The position numbers and the translations under genes were made by a program. From positions 1-14,280 of the forward strand of contig JAGRAY010000030.1 in the NCBI GenBank assembly GCA_020434375.1: a stretch of 14,280 bases of DNA, read 5' to 3'. Each line of letters begins with the position of its first letter. Within the stretch, counting starts at the first letter, position 1. Shown here in pieces: positions 1 through 6,256 of the stretch. The DNA comes from Bdellovibrionales bacterium (GTDB lineage: Bacteria > Bdellovibrionota_G > JALEGL01 > JAGRAY01). The notes beneath the pieces were generated by a model that saw only the letters and a list, made by a program, of their open reading frames with translations, was not told the origin of the DNA and made no database searches.

Positions 1-13
1 CATTTATTTTCAT
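1..13 (-). CDS. 5' end of an unidentified gene running off the left edge
   Basis: Only the first four codons (M-K-I-N) lie in the window, so the product cannot be named. The start is supported by a full AAGGAGG Shine-Dalgarno sequence (complement of 18-24) four bases upstream of an ATG at 13-11. The gene lies downstream of the von Willebrand A gene on the same strand, with 93 bases between that gene's stop and this start. The CAT at 1-3 is a second possible start in another frame, but it is 14 bases from the ribosome binding site and less likely. The spacing of four is slightly short, so the call rests on the strength of the site. Confidence 0.5.
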
Positions 14-17
14 AAAA

Positions 18-24
18 CCTCCTT
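18..24 (-). promoter_or_regulatory. Strong Shine-Dalgarno AAGGAGG of the left-edge gene
   Basis: The complement reads AAGGAGG, then TTTT, then ATG. It is one of only two complete seven-base anti-16S matches seen before a gene here; the other precedes prkA. It marks the left edge as the start of a real, probably well translated gene. Confidence 0.55.
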
Positions 25-106
25 AGGGTGGCAATATAATAAGTTTAGGACCATTCCTTTTATACATTAGACGCCCCAAACCCCAAAAAGGTTCAAAAAT
101 TATTAT

Positions 107-892
107 CTAAGCGCAGGGCTCAAATCGCGATAGGTAGGTTACAACATCTTCTGTGTCAGATAATATGGGACCTTCAATTGTATCGCGTCCAAATGGATCT
201 TTTTTTACAGACGAAATGCTCTCAAGCGCCTCCGTATTAAAAAACTGATAAGTGTCTTTTTTGTTGGGTTTAGGTCTAAACGGGATAATTGTGAGAGTAT
301 GGGAATCTTTTAAAGACCGAAAAATTTTTTGTGCAGATTCTGAGAAGTCTGGTGGCGGAACACCGTCGTTGTAAAGGTATTCGTAGTTAATGGGAGTTCG
401 ATGCCCTCCATCGGTTATCAATACCAAAACCTGCAATACACCTTTTTTTTGAGCGACTGACTTAGTCTTCAAATTTGATTTTAGTAGTTCGGCTAAACGG
501 CCAAATCCCGCTGTACTTTCGGAGTCAGGAGAAAAAACTGACATAAGATTTTCCAGCAAATTTTTATTCTTCGAGTCTATATTGATTTCGCTTTCGATTT
601 TTTCCAATGCATCTAACTCCTTTTCGAGATCATCGAAAGAATTTTGAAGCAAAAGCGGGTCATTTTTGTAAACACTGGCAGCAAAAGCGACGGCACTAAC
701 TTTTACACCAGATAGTGTACTATTCTCGTTGTCAAACAGAGATTTTCCAATATCGCGTGCGAGCATTAGGTATTGATCACCTTGTGAACTCTTGGACACA
801 TCAACAGCGATCCACACCTCAAAATTACAGTTCGCATTGCTGGTAAATGCAATGAACATCAACAAAAAAACAACTAGACTTTTTATATGCAT
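107..892 (-). CDS. Secreted von Willebrand factor A domain protein
   Basis: Product of 261 residues. The first 20 form a Sec signal peptide (basic MHIK, hydrophobic core, probable cleavage after S-N-A). The rest is a single vWA fold with a complete metal-ion-dependent adhesion site: D31-x-S33-x-S35, T127 in S-T-A-G-F, and D161 in I-T-D-G-G. It probably binds a protein ligand through a divalent metal in the periplasm or outside the cell; no ligand can be inferred. I chose the ATG at 892 because GGGGGG lies about seven bases upstream and the signal peptide begins there. An ATG at 943 would add 17 residues and overlap the predicted -35 box. The only two cysteines of the mature protein, C22 and C260, lie at its two ends and could form a disulfide. 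The lipoprotein gene upstream is co-oriented, but a promoter candidate lies between them. Confidence 0.85.
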   Translation of the reverse strand: MHIKSLVVFLLMFIAFTSNANCNFEVWIAVDVSKSSQGDQYLMLARDIGKSLFDNENSTLSGVKVSAVAFAASVYKNDPLLLQNSFDDLEKELDALEKIESEINIDSKNKNLLENLMSVFSPDSESTAGFGRLAELLKSNLKTKSVAQKKGVLQVLVLITDGGHRTPINYEYLYNDGVPPPDFSESAQKIFRSLKDSHTLTIIPFRPKPNKKDTYQFFNTEALESISSVKKDPFGRDTIEGPILSDTEDVVTYLSRFEPCA

Positions 893-914
893 AAGAACCC
901 CCCGATTCAGAGTT

Positions 915-943
915 AGCATAGTCAAAATGGATCTAAAATGCAA
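915..943 (-). promoter_or_regulatory. Candidate sigma-70 promoter of the vWA gene
   Basis: On the minus strand TTGCAT (943-938) and TATGCT (920-915) are separated by 17 bases. Transcription would start near 908, giving a leader of about 16 bases that includes the GGGGGG ribosome binding site before the ATG at 892. The match to consensus is moderate. Confidence 0.4.
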
Positions 944-956
944 AAATATATCTAAC

Positions 957-1310
957 CTATTGTAATATCAACGTTTGTTTGTAGGTTGCGTGGTGGGGTT
1001 TGAGGATTACGAACGTTGTGGTGGGTTTGTAGCCTTGGGCTTCGATGGTAATAATGTATTTGCCGGGCTCGAGTTCATCCTCGAAGAAGGTCTGGTTGGG
1101 GCGCACCATGCGTTCTCCCATGGCAGGGTTTTCTACTGTGATCTGAAACGGCTCAACGGCTACGCCTTGACGATTGGTCACACGTATTTCGACTTGAACA
1201 AAGGGGTAGCTTTGTAAGCCCGTTTCCTGAGGAATACTGGGAACTTGTTTTGCTGCGCAGGCCATGATGAATAAAAGACAAAGTGAGCCAAAGAACTTCA
1301 ACATTTGCAT
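957..1310 (-). CDS. Small lipoprotein with a C-terminal beta-sandwich (PEGA/carboxypeptidase-regulatory-like) domain
   Basis: Product of 117 residues. A short charged N-terminus and hydrophobic stretch lead to I-M-A-C, a plausible lipobox with the lipidated cysteine at residue 18. After a linker, residues 36 to 117 look like a small all-beta domain. The stretch D-E-L-E-P-G-K-Y-I-I-T-I-E-A-Q-G-Y resembles the turn and strands of PEGA or carboxypeptidase-regulatory-like repeats, which usually act as surface or envelope scaffolds. The start could also be the second ATG, two codons in; neither has a clear Shine-Dalgarno sequence. It is divergent from the ferredoxin reductase gene across 64 bases and lies 64 bases upstream of the vWA start on the same strand, so they may be cotranscribed. 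The specific role is unknown. Confidence 0.7.
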   Translation of the reverse strand: MQMLKFFGSLCLLFIMACAAKQVPSIPQETGLQSYPFVQVEIRVTNRQGVAVEPFQITVENPAMGERMVRPNQTFFEDELEPGKYIITIEAQGYKPTTTFVILKPHHATYKQTLILQ

Positions 1311-1340
1311 ATCGATAAGCTTACCGCATGCACCTAAGAG

Positions 1341-1375
1341 TTGAAACTTGTTTTAATTTGAATACAGTAAAGTCA
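1341..1375 (+). promoter_or_regulatory. Promoter candidate ending at the start codon of the ferredoxin reductase gene
   Basis: TTGAAA at 1341-1346 and TACAGT at 1363-1368 are separated by 16 bases. The predicted transcription start falls at about 1375, the A of the ATG. No Shine-Dalgarno sequence precedes the ATG (the bases just before it are AAAGTC). This fits a leaderless mRNA. Confidence 0.45.
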
Positions 1376-2190
1376 TGGCCCAACCCAAATACAATGCTAC
1401 CGTTGTTGAACGAAACACTTTATCCCAAGATCTCATGATTCTAAAAGTGAAATTGGACGATCCATCGTTTTCGTTTTTGCCAGGACAGTACACGGTTTTG
1501 GGTCTTTTGCCCGATGCAGAATCTGTTGTGCCTCAAAAAAGCGAGGTAACACCTTTAGTAGATTCGCCAAAAAAAATGATTATGCGAGCCTATTCAATTG
1601 CATCATCCAGTTCAACCGAGGAACACCTCGAATTTTACCTGTCTTTGGTGCCAAATGGAACGCTGACGCCGCGTCTGTTTGCTCTCAAAGAAGGCGATCG
1701 CCTCTATGTTTCACCAAAAGCGGTGGGGCTTTTTACGCTTGAGCGCATTCCACGGGATGCCCATGCGATTTTAGTTGGCACGGGGACAGGCCTCGCGCCT
1801 TATATGAGCATTCTTCGAAGCCAGTTGGTTTGTGGAGGTGATCGAAAATTTGCCGTGCTTCATGGTGCGCGGCACTCATGGGATTTAGGCTACCGCGCGC
1901 AGCTTGAAGCCATGGCTCAAAATTGTAAAAACTTTTTTTATTTTCCGGCAATCTCAAGGCCCAAAGAAGACCCATCCTGGAGCGGTCTTTGTGGATATCT
2001 GCAAGATGTTTTGGTTTCAGGCGTGCTCGAAGAGCAAGCAGGGTTACCATTAGACCCCACCAAGGTTCACGTGTTCCTATGCGGCAACCCCGGAATGATT
2101 CAAGCTGCTAAAGAGCTTCTTGAAAAGCGAGGCTACACGCCCGATAAGGGGCGCGTTTCAGGCACGCTTCATACTGAAGAATACTGGTAG
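1375..2190 (+). CDS. fpr: Ferredoxin/flavodoxin-NADP(+) reductase (FAD-binding)
   Basis: Product of 271 residues that would catalyse electron transfer between NADPH and ferredoxin or flavodoxin in the cytoplasm. The FAD-binding barrel carries R-A-Y-S (71-74) followed by a serine run, the usual R-x-Y-S flavin motif. The NADP half has G-T-G-T-G-L-A-P (135-142) and C-G-N-P (236-239). The chain ends in E-E-Y-W, with the terminal aromatic residue stacking on the flavin as in bacterial-type Fpr enzymes. The length is close to that of the E. coli-type family, with a small insertion around residues 45-65 before the flavin motif. It stands alone on the plus strand between divergent and downstream genes, so physiological partners are not indicated. 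The ATG lacks a Shine-Dalgarno sequence and lies just downstream of a promoter-like pair. Confidence 0.88.
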   Translation: MAQPKYNATVVERNTLSQDLMILKVKLDDPSFSFLPGQYTVLGLLPDAESVVPQKSEVTPLVDSPKKMIMRAYSIASSSSTEEHLEFYLSLVPNGTLTPRLFALKEGDRLYVSPKAVGLFTLERIPRDAHAILVGTGTGLAPYMSILRSQLVCGGDRKFAVLHGARHSWDLGYRAQLEAMAQNCKNFFYFPAISRPKEDPSWSGLCGYLQDVLVSGVLEEQAGLPLDPTKVHVFLCGNPGMIQAAKELLEKRGYTPDKGRVSGTLHTEEYW

Positions 2191-2202
2191 ACGCTCACAC
2201 TA

Positions 2203-2230
2203 TTGCAATAAATATCGTTTGTGCTAATAG
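2203..2230 (+). promoter_or_regulatory. Weak promoter candidate before the lytic transglycosylase gene
   Basis: TTGCAA (2203-2208) and TAATAG (2225-2230) are 16 bases apart in the 64-base gap after the reductase gene. A start near 2236 would leave a short leader containing AAAGGGGAGAAGG as the ribosome binding site. The -10 box is imperfect, and readthrough from the reductase gene is equally possible. Confidence 0.25.
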
Positions 2231-2254
2231 CCCCAGCCAAAGGGGAGAAGGCAA

Positions 2255-3037
2255 ATGCGTTTGGGTTGTTGCTATGTACTGATATTTTTTTGTATCGTTT
2301 TTTATACATCAGTTGGTTGTGCAAAGGTTTGTATGAGTCGCGCGCGTGCTCAGGGGAATGACCCTAAGGCGTCTTTAAATGACTTAAGTTATTTTGGCCA
2401 AAATCCCTGGAACGTGCCTGAAGTCATTGCTAATCAAATTCTAGTAGATCTCGAATTTCAAGTTCAGTATTTCGATGAAAGTATCGAAAATTTTATTGTC
2501 TACTATTTGGTGAAGTATCTTAAAAATTGGCCTTACACGTTGAATCAATCTTTAAACGACTCTCTAGATTCTACGTGCGAGATTTACCACAGGGCAAGAG
2601 AGCATCGACCGATGATTGATAATCTGTTGAGTGCAAATGAAGTTCCAAAGGTCTTCGGAATTTTACCAGCTGTAGAATCGGCCTTTGATAAATCACGAAT
2701 TAACCAAGAGACCGACGCGGGAGGTTTGTGGCAGTTTACACCTGATACCGCAAGCTTGGTGGATCTTAGAAATCCTCTAGATGCTGTGGAGTCCACACAA
2801 AAAATAGTAAGATTGTTTAAAGAAAACTACCAATTATTGCGTTCTTGGAAGTACGTGCTTCTGGCTCACAATATGCCGCCTTCGAATCTAAGAACCTATG
2901 CTGAACAAAATTACCCATTCCAAGAGGTGTTGAATGAAATTCCGAGTGAAACGCAATGCCTCTATAAGCGTTTCGTAGCTCTTACGTACGTATTTTATGT
3001 TATTGATCAGAATCCAAATAAATACTGTCCAGCCTAA
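2255..3037 (+). CDS. Divergent MltD-like lytic transglycosylase, exported
   Basis: Product of 260 residues. The N-terminus is hydrophobic (residues 5-20) and reaches S-V-G-C, giving either a Sec signal or a poor lipobox at C22. Residues about 70-140 match the helical lead-in of MltD-type enzymes (Q-Y-F-D-E-S, then L-P-A-V-E-S-A-F). E141 sits where the catalytic glutamate of GH23 lytic transglycosylases is found, followed by G-L-W-Q-F (157-161). The usual A-Y-N-A-G motif appears as A-H-N-M-P (204-208), so activity could be altered. There are no LysM repeats and the protein is shorter than MltD. Cysteines 26, 108, 235 and 258 could form two periplasmic disulfides. A good ribosome binding site (GGGGAGAAGG) fixes the start. 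It converges on anmK with only four bases between stops. Confidence 0.72.
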   Translation: MRLGCCYVLIFFCIVFYTSVGCAKVCMSRARAQGNDPKASLNDLSYFGQNPWNVPEVIANQILVDLEFQVQYFDESIENFIVYYLVKYLKNWPYTLNQSLNDSLDSTCEIYHRAREHRPMIDNLLSANEVPKVFGILPAVESAFDKSRINQETDAGGLWQFTPDTASLVDLRNPLDAVESTQKIVRLFKENYQLLRSWKYVLLAHNMPPSNLRTYAEQNYPFQEVLNEIPSETQCLYKRFVALTYVFYVIDQNPNKYCPA

Positions 3038-3041
3038 AGTT

Positions 3042-4187
3042 CTAGGGGTTAGCAATGAGACCGCAAACGACCCTTCGTTTGGCGCCGGTGGCTTTGGGCT
3101 CGTTATTGGGTTGATTTCGAAGCGTCTGAATCGCCAGCAATGCAAATGAAGAGGCTTCAACATGGTCACATGGAATACCCCATTCGTCAGAAGTTTTAAC
3201 ATCGAGTTTTGGTAGACCTTCTTTAAACAGATGCATCAAGAAACTATTTTTTGCGCCGCCCCCGCACACAATCAGCCCCTTGGGTCGGAATTTTGTCAAC
3301 ACATGGCGGTCGTAGGCATCAATCGTAATATCGACGGTCGCGACTGACGCTGTATGAAGTGCATCTTCCAAGCTGATGGACAGCAGGCTCTTCTTCCATT
3401 TTCTCAAATAGTTTTCACCAAGGAGTTCCCAACCTGTAGATTTTGGAGGCTTTTTTAAAAAATAAGGATGATCCAAGAGTCGCTTATAGAGTTCTTTGTG
3501 AAAAGACCCTTTCTTGGCCAAAAGTCCGTTTCGATCGTAATGAAGTTTACCTTTTGAATGCCATCTGGTGATCGTATCCAGCCAAATATTGCCAGGCCCG
3601 GTATCGAAAGCTAGGGCGACTTCATTATTTTTTAGCACCGTAATATTGCCAATGCCCCCCATGTTTTGAACCATCGTACAGGTATTTTTACTGTCAAATA
3701 GAAAGCGATGTGCGTGTGGTGCCAGAGGCGCTCCCTCTCCGCCAGCCGCAAGGTCCGCTGATCTAAAATTTCCTACCACGCGAATGCCCGTTCGAATGGC
3801 CAGCCTTGAAAGATCCGCCGCTTGAATGGTCATGTTGAGCTTGATTCCAAATTGAGAAACTTTGCGAGGGGCATGAAATAAAGTTTGACCATGTACACCC
3901 ACCACATCAACTTTTTCAGTGCTCACTTTTTCTTTTTTTAGCATTTTGAGGATCAACTTTGCGGTTATCTCAGACCAAAGTGCACCAAAGTAGGCAGCGT
4001 CAATCATTGAATCATCTTCAATGATTTCCCGGATCCTGGCTCTAAGAGATGGGCTGTACGCTTGATAGCTATTTGAAAGAATTTGAGTTCGAAGGCTCTC
4101 CTGTGTTTGCTGTACAGAAATCAAGGCAGCGTCGATGCCATCCATAGATGTTCCAGACATCACGCCCACTGCTAGCCATTTTTTCAT
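3042..4187 (-). CDS. anmK: Anhydro-N-acetylmuramic acid kinase
   Basis: Product of 381 residues, the normal family length. AnmK uses ATP to open and phosphorylate 1,6-anhydro-MurNAc to MurNAc-6-phosphate in the cytoplasm, a step in peptidoglycan recycling. Visible motifs are G-T-S-M-D-G-I-D (12-19) in the phosphate-binding N-terminus, G-V-H-G-Q-T (97-102), F-R-S-A-D-L-A-A-G-G-E-G-A-P-L (141-155) with the expected catalytic aspartate D145, F-D-T-G-P-G-N (194-200), and a C-terminal C-G-G-G-A-K-N. Two usual motif residues differ: N140 where D normally precedes F-R, and E151 for Q. The ATG overlaps the upstream lipid-kinase stop as ATGA, so the two genes are translationally coupled. Its substrate is what lytic transglycosylases release, and one is encoded immediately downstream in convergent orientation. 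Confidence 0.93.
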   Translation of the reverse strand: MKKWLAVGVMSGTSMDGIDAALISVQQTQESLRTQILSNSYQAYSPSLRARIREIIEDDSMIDAAYFGALWSEITAKLILKMLKKEKVSTEKVDVVGVHGQTLFHAPRKVSQFGIKLNMTIQAADLSRLAIRTGIRVVGNFRSADLAAGGEGAPLAPHAHRFLFDSKNTCTMVQNMGGIGNITVLKNNEVALAFDTGPGNIWLDTITRWHSKGKLHYDRNGLLAKKGSFHKELYKRLLDHPYFLKKPPKSTGWELLGENYLRKWKKSLLSISLEDALHTASVATVDITIDAYDRHVLTKFRPKGLIVCGGGAKNSFLMHLFKEGLPKLDVKTSDEWGIPCDHVEASSFALLAIQTLRNQPNNEPKATGAKRRVVCGLIANP

Positions 4188-5092
4188 GTAATAAATTCCA
4201 GGGTAGGTCCTATGGTAAATTCAAAATGATTTGATGTTTCCAAAAGTTCTCCATCCATCATGAGTCGCAAGGGTTTTAAGGTATCAACGTGCATTGTTCT
4301 AAAGGGAATTTGTAAAAAGTCACGCCCATTTGATTTTTTACCCATAAAAAGAGGAACTATTTTCTTAACCATGCCCAATGAAGATCCACTCAAAATAAAA
4401 GCACCCAGCTGCTCAAGGTTTTGTTGTGCATCTGGGAAAAAATGAAAACCAAATCCAATATGAGAAATGCATGCGGCGCTTACCGTTCTATATTTTTCAC
4501 TTTTAAGTGGTACGCCATCGACAACGACGCTTGCCAAAAAATGTGAAAACATCGTTTCCTGATGCCGAGTATTCATGATGTTTTGCGCGGTTTGCATGGT
4601 AATCATACGAATAGCTCGAAGAGGATTCGGATCAGGTTTTCGAGCGTATTGCTCTATAAACTTTGAAAATCCACCGATTGCTCCGATAAAGCCATAAGTC
4701 GAGTTGATTCTAAGCAAGATCAGTTGCCTTGTGGCAGTGATACCTCGTTCGTTTAATAGGTCCTTAAAAACAGCGTTTTTCTTTTTCTTTGGCCAAAGAC
4801 TTTTAAACGCTACGTTCATGGTTCCCGCCGGAACAATCATCAATTTTGGTAAAGGTTGGTCTTGCCAGATATTAATAAGGCTGTTGATAGTATGATGCAG
4901 GGTTCCGTCTCCACCGCAAACCAAAAGCTTAGATGCTTCTTTTTCTTTGATTAATTTCAAAAATTGATGCGTAGATTTCAATGAATCTGATTTAAAAAGA
5001 TCTGTTGATTTTCCCAATGCTTTTTCAAGATGATCAAGAAGTTTCGGATTTTTTCTAAATTTTCTCGCATGTCTATTGGCAATACAAAACAT
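4184..5092 (-). CDS. Diacylglycerol kinase catalytic-domain (YegS/DgkB-like) lipid kinase
   Basis: Product of 302 residues, usual length for this soluble, membrane-associating family, which phosphorylates diacylglycerol or a related lipid with ATP. Residues 59-64 are C-G-G-D-G-T, the nucleotide-binding signature, and 88-93 are P-A-G-T-M-N, matching the P-x-G-T-x-N motif. The C-terminal beta half includes D-G-E-L (the D-G-E element typical near the end). The first strand, normally N-P-x-S-G, is degenerate (I-A-N-R-H-A-R), so substrate and activity are uncertain. The start is bracketed by an in-frame TAA three codons upstream, so ATG at 5092 is the first possible start. It has no Shine-Dalgarno sequence. 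Only 24 bases separate it from the divergent cyclase gene. Its stop overlaps anmK. Confidence 0.85.
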   Translation of the reverse strand: MFCIANRHARKFRKNPKLLDHLEKALGKSTDLFKSDSLKSTHQFLKLIKEKEASKLLVCGGDGTLHHTINSLINIWQDQPLPKLMIVPAGTMNVAFKSLWPKKKKNAVFKDLLNERGITATRQLILLRINSTYGFIGAIGGFSKFIEQYARKPDPNPLRAIRMITMQTAQNIMNTRHQETMFSHFLASVVVDGVPLKSEKYRTVSAACISHIGFGFHFFPDAQQNLEQLGAFILSGSSLGMVKKIVPLFMGKKSNGRDFLQIPFRTMHVDTLKPLRLMMDGELLETSNHFEFTIGPTLEFIT

Positions 5093-5105
5093 GATGGTTT
5101 ATGCT
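5076..5105 (+). promoter_or_regulatory. Promoter candidate inside the lipid-kinase start region, reading into the cyclase gene
   Basis: TTGGCA (5076-5081) and TATGCT (5100-5105) are 18 bases apart. The -35 box lies within the first codons of the divergent lipid-kinase gene. Transcription would begin near 5112, leaving about five bases before the GTG at 5117, so the mRNA would be leaderless or nearly so. Confidence 0.4.
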
Positions 5106-5116
5106 AAACTAACCCT

Positions 5117-6031
5117 GTGAGTGAAAATACAATCCCGAACACAGATCTTCGTAAATTACTAAGCCAAAAAAAACCTTCAGTCACCAGAATACCTTGTCTT
5201 GTCATTTTTGGCTCTGATCATATCGAAAAAATTCATCCCCTTCATTATCCTGTCGAAAAGAACTCTATCGTGATTGGAAGAGGACAGCAATCGGATATTA
5301 TTTTGTCCCAAGAGGGCGTGTCTCGTCAACATGCTAGAATCGATAAACACGAAAATTCATATATTATTGTGGATCTTCACAGTCTCAATGGGACTTTGCT
5401 CAATAATGAGCCCATATCTCAAGCTATCTTAAAAGAAGGAGATAAAGTAGGCATTGGAGAAGCCACTTTTAGGTTTTGCTTATTGAGTGAATTTCAAATT
5501 GAGTTTGAAGAAGTTCATAAAACCAAAGTAGTCAACGATCATCTCACGAATATTGCTACCAAGCCTTTTTTCTTGGAAATGTTAAGAAAAGAAACCAGTT
5601 TTGCATTTCGCCAAAATCAGCCTCTGTCTTGTATCATACTAGACATCGATCACCTTCATACCATCAATGAAGAATACGGAGATGCGGCTGGCGATTTGGT
5701 TCTTCAAGAGGTTGCTTCATTTCTCAATGAAGGTCTTAGGTCTTACGATGTTCTTTGTCGTTATGGTGGCGAGGAGTTTGCCATTCTTTTAAGAGGCACA
5801 GCTCTTGACAATGCTATGGTGTTTTGTGAACGTATTCGTAAAAGAATCGAACTTTTAAAAATTCCATTTGAAGGTAGAGAGATTAATATCACATTGAGCT
5901 TGGGCATTTCGAGTCTCAACCCTGATTATATTCAAGACTCGATGGACCTTCTTCGAGAGGCTGATCGTCACCTCCAAACCGCCAAAAAACACGGCGGCAA
6001 CCAAGTCTGCTCCCAGCGCTCGAAGCTTTAG
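5117..6031 (+). CDS. FHA-GGDEF diguanylate cyclase (DgcB-like architecture)
   Basis: Product of 304 residues, starting at GTG. An in-frame TAA lies 12 bases upstream and no other usable start follows before the domain, so GTG is well supported despite lacking a Shine-Dalgarno sequence. A free N-terminal tail (1-25, with T5, T9 and T23) precedes an FHA domain (about 28-120) carrying I-G-R-G (53-56), S-R-Q-H (69-72) and N-G-T (91-93), the phosphothreonine-binding elements. The GGDEF domain follows, with D-I-D-H (176-179) for metal, R-S-Y-D (208-211) as an intact RxxD inhibitory site, and G-G-E-E-F (217-221) as active site. It should make cyclic-di-GMP and be product-inhibited. No membrane segment is seen. 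The same architecture occurs in Bdellovibrio DgcB, which senses phosphorylation of its own N-terminus; orthology is inferred, not shown. The stop codon abuts a transposon-like element. Confidence 0.9.
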   Translation: MSENTIPNTDLRKLLSQKKPSVTRIPCLVIFGSDHIEKIHPLHYPVEKNSIVIGRGQQSDIILSQEGVSRQHARIDKHENSYIIVDLHSLNGTLLNNEPISQAILKEGDKVGIGEATFRFCLLSEFQIEFEEVHKTKVVNDHLTNIATKPFFLEMLRKETSFAFRQNQPLSCIILDIDHLHTINEEYGDAAGDLVLQEVASFLNEGLRSYDVLCRYGGEEFAILLRGTALDNAMVFCERIRKRIELLKIPFEGREINITLSLGISSLNPDYIQDSMDLLREADRHLQTAKKHGGNQVCSQRSKL

Positions 6032-6204
6032 GGCATCTCTAAAAACTCGACTATGAAAAGATATAGTAGAGAAAATATTATAAATTTTGGAAGTTGCCTA
6101 CTGGCTCCGTCGCTATGCTCCAAGTCGCCATACGGCAACCTTACAAAATTTAAGCAGAATCAACCAAAACTTAAAATACTATAACGTTTTCGTTTGAGAT
6201 GTTT
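6031..6204. mobile_element. Candidate MITE or insertion-sequence relic with imperfect terminal inverted repeats
   Basis: The left end reads GGGCATCTCTAAAAAC (from 6031). The complement of the right end reads CATCTCAAACGAAAAC (from 6201), so both ends carry CATCTC (6034-6039, and 6196-6201 inverted) followed by A-rich sequence. The interior holds a large inverted repeat at 6082-6151. No transposase is encoded. One open frame of 43 codons (ATG at 6053) spans the stem and is probably incidental. The ends resemble those I associate with IS5-type elements, but this is recollection, not a search result. Target duplication is unclear: TTA flanks the left end, while the right flank is T-rich. Confidence 0.4.
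6082..6151. repeat. Long imperfect inverted repeat (stem-loop) in the cyclase-pyrK convergent gap
   Basis: The left arm AAATTTTGGAAGTTGCC (6082-6098) pairs with the right arm GGCAACCTTACAAAATTT (6134-6151): 16 of 17 left-arm bases match, with one mismatch and one bulged base. The arms enclose a 35-base loop. It lies between convergent transcripts and inside the candidate mobile element. No U-run follows on either strand, so it is not a standard intrinsic terminator. Confidence 0.65.
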
Positions 6205-6256
6205 TGACACAAGAAGACTTTGGGGAGGTGCCCCTTAGTGAATTTATTGAAAGAAT

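Noticed and set aside
68..95. GGGGTTTGGGG on the minus strand as a G-quadruplex
   Set aside because: Only two G4 runs are present, so an intramolecular quadruplex is not supported.
893..943. Earlier ATG (943) for the vWA protein
   Set aside because: It would put 17 residues ahead of a clear signal peptide and overlap the -35 candidate, while ATG 892 has a GGGGGG ribosome binding site.
2231..2244. CCCC-AGCCAA-AGGGG as a hairpin hiding the ribosome binding site of the lytic transglycosylase
   Set aside because: A four-pair stem is too weak to support a regulatory claim.
6053..6184. A 43-codon frame starting ATG AAA AGA on the plus strand
   Set aside because: It lies wholly inside the candidate mobile element, spans the inverted repeat and has no ribosome binding site, so its openness is probably incidental.
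6222..6234. Small hairpin GGGG-AGGTG-CCCC between the convergent cyclase and pyrK genes, possible terminator
   Set aside because: The stem is only four pairs and no T-run follows on either strand.
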